A stretch of 21,248 bases of DNA, taken from contig JADFDL010000006.1 of the NCBI GenBank assembly GCA_018262875.1, forward strand, positions 1 to 21,248. Reading direction: 5' to 3'. The position numbers and the translations under genes were made by a program. Below the pieces are notes generated by a model that was not told the origin of the DNA, did no database searches, and worked only from the letters and a program-made list of their open reading frames with translations. Below, in pieces: positions 14,484-21,248 of this stretch. The DNA comes from Rhodocyclaceae bacterium. GTDB lineage: Bacteria > Pseudomonadota > Gammaproteobacteria > Burkholderiales > Rhodocyclaceae. How positions within the stretch are numbered: position 1 is the stretch's first letter; each line of letters starts with the position of its first letter.

Positions 14484-15851
14484 TCATGCGCCCGCCTCCG
14501 CTTCGGCAAATGCGGCATCGAGCGCATCGACCAGGATGTCTATCTCCTCGCGCGTGATGATGAGGGGCGGCGAGAGGATGATGTTGGGCCCGGAGACCCG
14601 CACCATGGCGCCGCGGCGGTAGGCAGCGCGGGCGATTTTCAGCGGCAGATCGTTGCCGCGCGGCAGGGTCTTGCGACTCGCCTTGGATTCGACCATTTCG
14701 ATGGCGGCCATCAGGCCGACGCCGCGCACGTCGCCGACGTGGGCGTAACGGGCGACGAATTCGCGCAGGCGCGCGTGGAAATGCGCGCCGACGCGCGCCG
14801 CGTTGCCCGGCAGGTCGAGTTCTTCCACCAAAGTCAGGCTCGCCAGGGCGGCGGCGGCGGCCACCGGGTGGGCGCTGTAGGTATAGCCGTGGGTGATGGC
14901 GCCGATGCCGGCCGGCGCATCGAGGAAGGCCTCCGCGACACGGCGGCCGACGACCGTGGCGCCGAGCGGCACGTAGCCGCCGGAAATGCCCTTGGCCAGG
15001 CACCAGATATCCGCGTTGACCCCCCACAGGCGGGTGCCGAACAGCGCCCCGGTGCGGCCGAAGCCGGTGACCACCTCGTCGGCGATGAGCAGCACGCCGT
15101 GGCGGTCGCACACCTGGCGCACCGCCGGCCAGTAGTTTTCCGGCGGCACGATGACGCCGCCGGCGCCCTGCACCGGCTCGGCGATGAAGGCAGCGACGGT
15201 GTCCGGCCCCTGGAAGACGATCTCGCGTTCCAGCAGCTCGGCGCAGATGCGGCCCAGCTCGACCGGATCGTCGGTGTAGGGATTGCGGTAGAGCCACGGC
15301 GTGTCGACATGGAAGCAGCCGGGCAGCAGCGGCTCGTAGGCGCGGCGGAAATTGGTGTTGCCGTTCACCGACATGCCGCCGAAATGCACGCCATGGTAGC
15401 CCTGGCGCAGGCTGATGAATTTCGTGCGGTCGGCCTGGCCGCGCACCTTCCAGTACTGGCGGGCGATCTTCAGCGCCGCTTCGACGGCGTCGGAACCGCC
15501 GCTGCCGAACATCACGGCGCCGGCCTCTTCCGGCGCCATCATGCGCACCAGCGCCGCGGACAGTTCGATGGCGCGCGGATGCGTGGTGCCGCGAAAGACA
15601 TTGTAGTAAGGCAGCTCGTCGAGCTGGGCGACGATGGCGTCGCGCACGCGGCGGTTGCTGTGGCCGAAGTTGGCGCTCCACAGGCCGCCGACGCCGTCGA
15701 TCATGCGGTGGCCATCGATGTCCCAGATCCACACTCCTTCGCCGCGCGCGATGATGTCGGGCGGCGCATCGAGCATGGCCTGGGGATGCGCCATGGGATG
15801 CCAAAGGTGGCGTGCGTTGTCGCGCTTGAGCTGCTCGATGCTGTGGTTCAT
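14484..15851 (-). CDS. Class III PLP-dependent aminotransferase (omega-amine/amino acid:pyruvate type)
   Basis: The 455-residue enzyme transfers an amino group from an amine or omega-amino acid to a 2-oxoacid, probably pyruvate. Motifs include HLWHPM (15-20), the phosphate-binding GSGGSDAVEAALK (116-128), the PLP-stacking GYHG (151-154), AEPVQGAGGV (224-233), ADEVVTGFGR (257-266, Asp258 binding the PLP ring nitrogen) and the PLP Schiff-base Lys287 in CLAKGISGGY. LWHP near the start and SPPLIIT near the end are usual in the SpuC/taurine/beta-alanine:pyruvate group. The ATG at 15851 has GGAAAG just upstream. It is divergent from an aldehyde dehydrogenase gene. With that enzyme and the alanine dehydrogenase encoded further on, it fits a transaminase route for amine breakdown. 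The exact donor is unknown. Confidence 0.92.
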   Translation of the reverse strand: MNHSIEQLKRDNARHLWHPMAHPQAMLDAPPDIIARGEGVWIWDIDGHRMIDGVGGLWSANFGHSNRRVRDAIVAQLDELPYYNVFRGTTHPRAIELSAALVRMMAPEEAGAVMFGSGGSDAVEAALKIARQYWKVRGQADRTKFISLRQGYHGVHFGGMSVNGNTNFRRAYEPLLPGCFHVDTPWLYRNPYTDDPVELGRICAELLEREIVFQGPDTVAAFIAEPVQGAGGVIVPPENYWPAVRQVCDRHGVLLIADEVVTGFGRTGALFGTRLWGVNADIWCLAKGISGGYVPLGATVVGRRVAEAFLDAPAGIGAITHGYTYSAHPVAAAAALASLTLVEELDLPGNAARVGAHFHARLREFVARYAHVGDVRGVGLMAAIEMVESKASRKTLPRGNDLPLKIARAAYRRGAMVRVSGPNIILSPPLIITREEIDILVDALDAAFAEAEAGA

Positions 15852-15928
15852 GGACTTTCCGATGCTGTGGTGCGTGGGCGTTCCCGGCAAACAATACGCA
15901 AACGATACGCTCGGGGCGGCTAATTTAC

Positions 15929-15950
15929 ATTGGTTGTCTTTACAACCAAT
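15929..15950. promoter_or_regulatory. Palindrome 1, candidate operator
   Basis: Perfect 9-bp arms ATTGGTTGT (15929-15937) and ACAACCAAT (15942-15950) surround a 4-nt centre CTTT. It lies about 80 bp upstream of the aminotransferase start and 135 bp upstream of the aldehyde dehydrogenase start. The length and symmetry fit a MarR-type dimer site, and a MarR gene lies in the plus-strand operon. The core GTTGTCTTTACAAC is nearly repeated at 16010-16023. Confidence 0.65.
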
Positions 15951-16009
15951 ATCCCAAAACGGCAAACGGAGGAAAATTTTATTCTTGCTGCGCGACGCGG
16001 CGCAAAAAC

Positions 16010-16023
16010 GTTGCTTTTGCAAC
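16010..16023. promoter_or_regulatory. Palindrome 2, same core pattern as palindrome 1
   Basis: The arms GTTGC and GCAAC surround TTTT, giving GTTGCTTTTGCAAC. Together with the core of palindrome 1 this defines GTTGYYTTTRCAAC. The two centres are 77 bp apart, close to seven helical turns, which would allow one regulator to occupy both sites on a similar face. Confidence 0.5.
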
Positions 16024-16028
16024 TTCCC

Positions 16029-16042
16029 GGTGTTACAACACC
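16029..16042. promoter_or_regulatory. Palindrome 3
   Basis: The perfect 6-bp arms GGTGTT (16029-16034) and AACACC (16037-16042) flank AC. It lies six bases after palindrome 2 and 42 bp before the aldehyde dehydrogenase ATG. The half-site differs from palindromes 1 and 2, so it could serve another regulator or form a small leader hairpin. Confidence 0.4.
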
Positions 16043-16083
16043 ACGCCAAACTCCACGCCGCAATCATGCAACGAGGCAACACC

Positions 16084-17526
16084 ATGAGCGACTATCCCGC
16101 CCCCGCCCTGTACATCGACGGCCGCTGGCTCGACTCCGGCAGCGCCGGCAGCCTGCCCGTCGTCAATCCCGCCGACGAATCCGTGCTCGGCATGCTGCCG
16201 CTGGCCGGCGACGCGGAACTCGACCTCGCCGCCGCTGCCGCGCGCCGCGGCTTCGAAACCTGGAAGCGGGAACCGGCCCACGCACGCTGGGAGACCATCA
16301 CCCGTGCCACGCGCCTGTTGCGGGAGCGCGCCGGCGCCATCGCCCGCGTCATGACCCTGGAGCAGGGCAAGCCGCTCGCCGAGAGCCGACGCGAAGTGCT
16401 GCTCAGCGCCGACATCATCGACTTCCTCGCCGAGGAGGGCAAGCGCGCCTACGGCCGCCTGGTGCCGCCGCGCTCGGCGGCCATCCTCGCCCAGGCGGTG
16501 ACGCGCGTGCCGGTCGGCCCCGCCGCGCTGTTCACGCCGTGGAACTTCCCCATGAATCTGCCGGCGCGCAAGATCGGGGCGGCGCTCGCCGCCGGCTGCA
16601 GCGCCATCCTCAAGCCGGCCGAAGATACGCCGGGCAGCGCCATCGAGCTGGTGCGCGCCTTCCACGATGCCGGCCTGCCGCCGGGCGTGCTCAATCTCAT
16701 CTGCGGCGACCCGGCACAAGTGTCCGCTTGCCTGATCGCCCACCCGGCCATCCGCAAAGTTTCTTTCACCGGTTCCATCCCCGTCGGCAAGCATCTGGGC
16801 GAACTGTGCGCCCGCGGCGTCAAGCGCTATACGGCGGAACTCGGCGGCCATGCGCCGGTGCTGGTCATGGCCGATGCCGATGCGCAGCAGGTGGCCAAGC
16901 TGTCGGTCTCTGCAAAATTCCGCAACGCCGGCCAGGTATGCGCCTCGCCGACGCGCTTTCTGGTGCACCGTTCGCTGTTCAGGCTTTTCGTTGACACCTT
17001 CGTCGCCGGTGCGCGCGCATTGCGCGTTGGCAACGGTCTGGCGCCGGAGAGCGAGATGGGCCCGCTGGTGCACGCCAGGCGCCTCGCCGAGATGGAAACG
17101 CTGGTGGAGGACGCGCTCGCCTGCGGCGCGACGCTGGCCTGCGGTGGACGGCGCCTGCCCGGCGCGGGCTTCTTCTTCGCGCCGACGGTGCTCACCGACG
17201 TGCCGGACCAGGCGCGCGTGCTGCGCGAGGAACCCTTCGGCCCGATCGCGGTGGTCAACGCCTGGGACGATCTCGATGCCGCCGTGGCGCAGGCCAACGC
17301 CCTGCCCTACGGCCTGTCGGCCTACCTGTTCACGCGCGACCTGGCGCTGGCGCACACGGTCTCGGCGCGCCTGGAAGCGGGCATGGTCGGCGTCAACCAC
17401 TACGGCGTCTCGCAGCCGGAAACGCCCTTCGGCGGCGTCAAGGAAAGCGGCTACGGCTCCGAGAGCGGCCAGGAAGGACTGGCGGCGTATCTCGACACCA
17501 AGCTGATCAGCTTCGCAAACCCATAA
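16084..17526 (+). CDS. Aldehyde dehydrogenase, succinate-semialdehyde dehydrogenase-like
   Basis: This is a complete 480-residue NAD(P)+-dependent aldehyde dehydrogenase. All key residues are present: Asn154 in PWNFP, Lys177 in LKPAE, FTGS at 228-231, general base Glu252 in ELGGHAP, nucleophile Cys286 in GQVCASPTR, and EEPFGP in the C-terminal third. The start TLEQGKPLAE and length fit the GabD-type succinate/glutarate semialdehyde dehydrogenases. The ATG at 16084 is preceded by CGAGG seven bases upstream; an in-frame ATG six codons earlier (16066) is less likely. It leads a plus-strand operon with a permease and MarR regulator and is divergent from an aminotransferase. It probably oxidises the semialdehyde or aldehyde that enzyme makes. 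Confidence 0.93.
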   Translation: MSDYPAPALYIDGRWLDSGSAGSLPVVNPADESVLGMLPLAGDAELDLAAAAARRGFETWKREPAHARWETITRATRLLRERAGAIARVMTLEQGKPLAESRREVLLSADIIDFLAEEGKRAYGRLVPPRSAAILAQAVTRVPVGPAALFTPWNFPMNLPARKIGAALAAGCSAILKPAEDTPGSAIELVRAFHDAGLPPGVLNLICGDPAQVSACLIAHPAIRKVSFTGSIPVGKHLGELCARGVKRYTAELGGHAPVLVMADADAQQVAKLSVSAKFRNAGQVCASPTRFLVHRSLFRLFVDTFVAGARALRVGNGLAPESEMGPLVHARRLAEMETLVEDALACGATLACGGRRLPGAGFFFAPTVLTDVPDQARVLREEPFGPIAVVNAWDDLDAAVAQANALPYGLSAYLFTRDLALAHTVSARLEAGMVGVNHYGVSQPETPFGGVKESGYGSESGQEGLAAYLDTKLISFANP

Positions 17527-17549
17527 AACAACAACACAAGGAGGAGAAC

Positions 17550-18917
17550 ATGGAGAAGGAAAAAGCCCTGCCGCTGGCGGCGCTTGTAGCCACGGCGGTC
17601 GGCGTGGTCGTCGTGCAGAGCACAATGATCACCATGCTCAACGGCGCCGGCATCGGCCAGTACAATTTTCTCGTCGCGATCGGCATTTCGGCGCTGCTCG
17701 CCCTGAGCTACGTGCTGTCCTTCTCGGAGCTGGCGCTGATGTTACCGCGCTCGGGATCGGTCAGCGCCTATACGCAGGCCGCGCTCGGGCCGGGGCTGGC
17801 CATCGTCGCCACGCTGTCGGGCTACGTCGCCGTGGCACTCCTCGGCATCCCGGCCGAGCTGATCCTGGTCGACGCCCTGCTCGAGCAGGTGGCGCCGGAT
17901 CTGGTGGCCGCTCTCCACTACCCGAGCCTCATCCTCTTGCTGCTCTTCTTCCTGCTCAATCTGCGCGGCATCGATCTTTTCGCGCGCATCCAGACGGCGC
18001 TCGTCACGATCATGTTCGGCGGACTGTTCGTGATCGGCATCGCCGGGCTGACCGGCAGCGGCCACGCACCCGTCGGCGCAGCGGCGCCGGCCGCGCTCGA
18101 CCTGCCGCTGGCGCTGTCGCTGGTGGCGATGGCCTTCTGGGGCCTGGTCGGGCTGGAATTCGTCTGCCCGATGATCGCCGACGCGCGCAACCCGGCGCGC
18201 AACCTGCCGCGCGCCATGCTGATCGGCCTGCTCATGATCGTCGCCGTGTACTGCGTTTTTTCCCTCGCTGGCATCGCCATGCTGCCGGCGGAAAAACTGA
18301 CGGCGGCCACGCCGCACATGGACCTGGCGTTGTCGATCTTCGGTCCGACGGCAAAGATCGCCTTCGCGGTGCTCGCCATCCTCGGCAGCGCGACGCTGCT
18401 CAACACCGTGCTCGCCAGCGTCTCGCGCATGATTCAGGGCATGGCGCAAAGCGGCCAGCTGCCGGCCTGGCTCGGCCGCGAGAACGCGCGCGGGGCGCCG
18501 CTCTGGGCGCTCGCCGCCTTCGCCGCTGCCATCGCCGCCGTGCGCGCCCCGCTCGGCATGGATGCCGCCGCGATTCTCACGCTGACCATCGCCGCCGCCG
18601 GCTGCTGGCTGGTGGCCTACATCATCGTGCACGTCGACCTCATCGTGCTGCGCCTGCGCCTGCCGCAGCACCCGCGCCCATTCCGCTCACCCTTCTTTCC
18701 AGCGCCGCAGATACTCGGCATCTTCGGCATGGGTTATGTTTTTCTCAATATTTCACCAACGCCGGAATTGGCCGCGCCGATCTACCGCAATGTGGCGGCG
18801 ATGCTCGGCGCAACCCTGGTCTACAGCATGGCGTGGACCCTGTTCGCGATGAAGAGCAATCCCTTCCGGCCGGATCTGGCGGGCGCACTGCGCGACAACG
18901 GCGCGCCGCATGCGTAA
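17550..18917 (+). CDS. APC-superfamily amino acid/amine permease
   Basis: The 455-residue, very hydrophobic protein has about 12 membrane helices and the pattern of the amino acid-polyamine-organocation superfamily. The N-terminal helix is followed by a Gly-rich turn near NGAGIG, then ELALMLPRSGSVSAYTQAALGP (a family-typical region after helix 2), an IADARNPARNLPRAM cytoplasmic loop, and a C-terminal YVFLNISPTPE segment. The ATG has an AAGGAGG about five bases upstream and lies 23 bp after the aldehyde dehydrogenase, so they are co-transcribed. By context it imports the amine or omega-amino acid handled by the aminotransferase and aldehyde dehydrogenase. The substrate cannot be read from the sequence. 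Confidence 0.92.
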   Translation: MEKEKALPLAALVATAVGVVVVQSTMITMLNGAGIGQYNFLVAIGISALLALSYVLSFSELALMLPRSGSVSAYTQAALGPGLAIVATLSGYVAVALLGIPAELILVDALLEQVAPDLVAALHYPSLILLLLFFLLNLRGIDLFARIQTALVTIMFGGLFVIGIAGLTGSGHAPVGAAAPAALDLPLALSLVAMAFWGLVGLEFVCPMIADARNPARNLPRAMLIGLLMIVAVYCVFSLAGIAMLPAEKLTAATPHMDLALSIFGPTAKIAFAVLAILGSATLLNTVLASVSRMIQGMAQSGQLPAWLGRENARGAPLWALAAFAAAIAAVRAPLGMDAAAILTLTIAAAGCWLVAYIIVHVDLIVLRLRLPQHPRPFRSPFFPAPQILGIFGMGYVFLNISPTPELAAPIYRNVAAMLGATLVYSMAWTLFAMKSNPFRPDLAGALRDNGAPHA

Positions 18918-18929
18918 ATCGGATCGCCG

Positions 18930-19430
18930 ATGACTCCTTCACGCACAAAGAAAAGCCCCGCTGGGCGTACCGCTGACGAAAAGCTTTCCCTGCATGAGTT
19001 CATCCCGTACAAGCTGGCGGTGGTCGCCAACCGCCTGAGCCAGTCGATCGGCTCTCTTTTCGAGAAAAAGTACGGCATCCAGATCCCCGAGTGGCGCATC
19101 CTGATGGCCCTGCACAGTTGCGGTCCGCTGGCGCCGAACGAGGTGGTCGATCACACCAGCATGGACAAGGGGCGTGTCAGCCGCGCCCAGCGTCGGCTGG
19201 TTGAGCTGGATCTGGTGATCGTCCGCGACGATCCGCGAGACGGCCGGCGACTGGTGTTGTTTCTGACGCGCAAGGGCGCCGGCATGTGCGCGGCGATCAT
19301 CCCCGCGGCGCGGGAGACCGAAGCCTGGTTGCTGTCGGTACTGCCCGCCGGCGAGCGGAGAGCGCTCGACAAGGCGCTCTCCCGCCTGTTGGCACGCAGC
19401 CAGGAACTGCGGCAGCCGGAAGAAGGCTGA
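18930..19430 (+). CDS. MarR-family transcriptional regulator
   Basis: The 166-residue protein has a MarR winged helix-turn-helix. An N-terminal dimerisation helix (about 22-45) precedes IPEWRILMAL (52-61), the recognition helix region around VVDHTSMDKGRVSRAQRRL (72-90), and a wing with DDPRDGRRLVLFLTRKG (100-116). A C-terminal helix follows. MarR proteins usually repress nearby catabolic genes and release DNA on binding an aromatic or other small ligand. It starts 12 bp after the permease and probably shares its transcript. The palindromes at 15929-16042 are its most likely targets, which would make it an autoregulator of both divergent units. The ATG has only a weak ribosome binding site, suggesting coupling to the permease. 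Confidence 0.93.
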   Translation: MTPSRTKKSPAGRTADEKLSLHEFIPYKLAVVANRLSQSIGSLFEKKYGIQIPEWRILMALHSCGPLAPNEVVDHTSMDKGRVSRAQRRLVELDLVIVRDDPRDGRRLVLFLTRKGAGMCAAIIPAARETEAWLLSVLPAGERRALDKALSRLLARSQELRQPEEG

Positions 19431-19436
19431 GCCGCC

Positions 19437-19904
19437 TCAGACGTCCAGCGCGGTCTTCTTGCAGACGGCGCGCAGGGCGAAGCTGGAGCGGATGCGCGCC
19501 ACGCCCGGCAAGCGGGTGAGATGCTGCTTGTGGATGCGCTCGTAGTCCTGCGTATCGGCAGCCACCACCCGGATCAGGTAATCGGCGTCGCCCGACATCA
19601 GGTAGCATTCCATGACGTCCGGACAGGCGCGCACGGCCCGCTCAAAGGCCTTCAGCGACTCCTCGCTCTGGCTCTTCAGCGTCACCTCGACAAAAATGCT
19701 GGTCGGCCGGCCGACGGCTTCCTGCCGCACCAGCGCCACATAGCCGGCGATGACCCCGGATTCCTCCAGGCGCTGCACCCGCCGCAGGCAGGCGGATGCG
19801 GACAGGCTGACATGCTGCGCCAGATCGACGTTGGTCATGCGGCCATCGGCCTGCAACAAAGCCAGTATCTTACGATCTGTTTTATCGAGGTCGATTTTCA
19901 GCAT
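19437..19904 (-). CDS. Lrp/AsnC-family transcriptional regulator
   Basis: The 155-residue protein has the Lrp/AsnC layout. An N-terminal helix-turn-helix (LDKTDRKILALLQADGR, then LAQHVSLSASACLRRVQRLEE) is followed by a hinge and a C-terminal RAM ligand-binding domain ending VARIRSSFALRAVCKKTALDV-like. The MSGDADYLIRV segment marks the effector-binding region. The ATG at 19904 has GGAG five bases upstream. It is divergent from alanine dehydrogenase with a 127-bp gap, the arrangement known for AldR-type Lrp regulators that activate ald in response to alanine. I infer the same role here. Its 3' end is 6 bp from the convergent MarR gene, with only a weak 5-bp stem (CTGAG/CTCAG) between them. Confidence 0.93.
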   Translation of the reverse strand: MLKIDLDKTDRKILALLQADGRMTNVDLAQHVSLSASACLRRVQRLEESGVIAGYVALVRQEAVGRPTSIFVEVTLKSQSEESLKAFERAVRACPDVMECYLMSGDADYLIRVVAADTQDYERIHKQHLTRLPGVARIRSSFALRAVCKKTALDV

Positions 19905-20031
19905 AAATCTCCATTCATTCGAATTTGTGCGCAACATTATTGCACAACGGCCCGGCGATTCCCCTGAAATCGCAATCCCATTTCGTCCCGCTGCGTACAT
20001 CATGCTCCCTCTGTCAACCAAGGAGAAAACG
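19905..20031. promoter_or_regulatory. Divergent lrp-type/ald promoter region with inverted repeat
   Basis: This 127-bp region contains arms TTGTGC (19925-19930) and GCACAA (19942-19947) with an 11-bp AT-rich spacer. This is a 23-bp dyad of the kind bound by Lrp/AsnC proteins. A weak sigma-70-like pair for ald (TTGCAC at 19940-19945 and TGAAAT at 19965-19970, spacer 19 bp) overlaps the right arm. The dyad is also only 21 bp from the regulator's start codon, so autoregulation is plausible. No other structure is evident. Confidence 0.5.
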
Positions 20032-21144
<1,113 letters not shown>

Positions 21145-21148
21145 GGCG

Positions 21149-21248
21149 CTATTCGATGTTCTGCACCTGCTCGCGCATCTGCTCGATGAGCAGCTTCATG
21201 TCCACGGCGATGGCGGTGATTTCCGAGGAAACCGATTTCGAGGCGAGG
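21149..21248 (-). CDS. yicC: YicC-family endoribonuclease, C-terminal end only
   Basis: The last 33 residues of a minus-strand gene are visible, reading ASKSVSSEITAIAVDMKLL followed by IEQMREQVQNIE and a TAG stop. This helical ending, particularly IEQMREQVQNIE, is characteristic of the C-terminus of YicC/YloC proteins, a conserved family with endoribonuclease activity shown for the E. coli member. Only four bases separate it from the convergent ald gene. This is likely core genome and may mark the end of the amine-catabolism region. Confidence 0.85.
   Translation of the reverse strand, partial: LASKSVSSEITAIAVDMKLLIEQMREQVQNIE

Larger units (their letters stand above)
15852..16083. promoter_or_regulatory. 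Divergent regulatory region between aminotransferase and aldehyde dehydrogenase
   Basis: This 232-bp segment is AT-richer than its surroundings and holds three palindromes, listed separately. It must contain the promoters of both divergent transcripts. On the minus strand, TTGGTT and TAAATT around the first palindrome, 16 bp apart, form a weak promoter candidate. On the plus strand, TTTACA at 15924-15929 is a possible -35 box without a convincing -10. No coding frame starts here with a properly spaced ribosome binding site, although the aldehyde dehydrogenase frame stays open through it. Confidence 0.6.

Noticed and set aside
15634..16083. Open reading frame extending the plus-strand aldehyde dehydrogenase upstream by about 150 residues
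   Set aside because: It would overlap the aminotransferase gene on the other strand and cross the palindrome-rich region. Conserved aldehyde dehydrogenase sequence begins only after 16084, where a well-spaced ribosome site exists. The GGAGG at 15968 has no proper start codon at the right distance.
19428..19445. Bidirectional terminator between the MarR and Lrp genes
   Set aside because: Only a 5-bp stem (CTGAG/CTCAG) without T-runs is present, and it overlaps both stop codons. This is too weak to call.

Overview
This is a gene-dense, GC-rich window, almost entirely coding. No intergenic gap exceeds about 235 bp, and I see no rRNA, tRNA, CRISPR array, insertion sequence or phage gene. The gene set suggests a Gram-negative betaproteobacterium, perhaps Rhodocyclales or a relative: a periplasmic tryptophan-tryptophylquinone (TTQ) amine dehydrogenase with a c-type cytochrome, outer-membrane DUF1302/DUF1329 proteins, an HAE3-type RND transporter and a YicC tail. 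The taxonomic placement is inference.

Region 1 (minus strand, 11183 down to 1) looks like one long operon. It begins with aauB-aauE-aauD-aauA (aromatic amine dehydrogenase large subunit, two maturation/export proteins, TTQ small subunit) and a monoheme cytochrome c. It continues with DUF1329, DUF1302, an RND/MMPL transporter, a TerB-like protein, a YCF48/BNR beta-propeller and the N-terminal 237 residues of an aldehyde dehydrogenase. Spacing is -4 to +90 bp throughout, and several genes have GTG or TTG starts coupled to the preceding stop. A primary amine would be deaminated in the periplasm, its electrons passed to the cytochrome, and the aldehyde oxidised to an acid. The envelope genes may move a hydrophobic substrate or product. 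A divergent AraC/EutR-like regulator (11409-12440, plus) sits across a 225-bp intergenic region holding a strong inverted repeat.

Region 2 (12453-15851, minus) holds a class III aminotransferase, a Tm-1-like/UPF0261 ATP-binding-domain protein and a HAD-family protein whose motif I has Gly in place of the usual second Asp. Region 3 (16084-19430, plus) holds a succinate-semialdehyde-type aldehyde dehydrogenase, an APC-superfamily permease and a MarR regulator. Regions 2 and 3 diverge from a 232-bp intergenic segment containing three palindromes, two of which share the same 14-bp pattern.

Region 4 (19437-21144) is an Lrp/AsnC regulator divergent from a complete alanine dehydrogenase gene, followed by the C-terminal end of yicC on the minus strand. 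Regions 2-4 read as a cytoplasmic route for an amine or omega-amino acid: uptake, transamination to pyruvate, aldehyde oxidation, and recycling of alanine to pyruvate with release of ammonium. The window therefore seems to combine a periplasmic quinoprotein route and a cytoplasmic transaminase route for amines.
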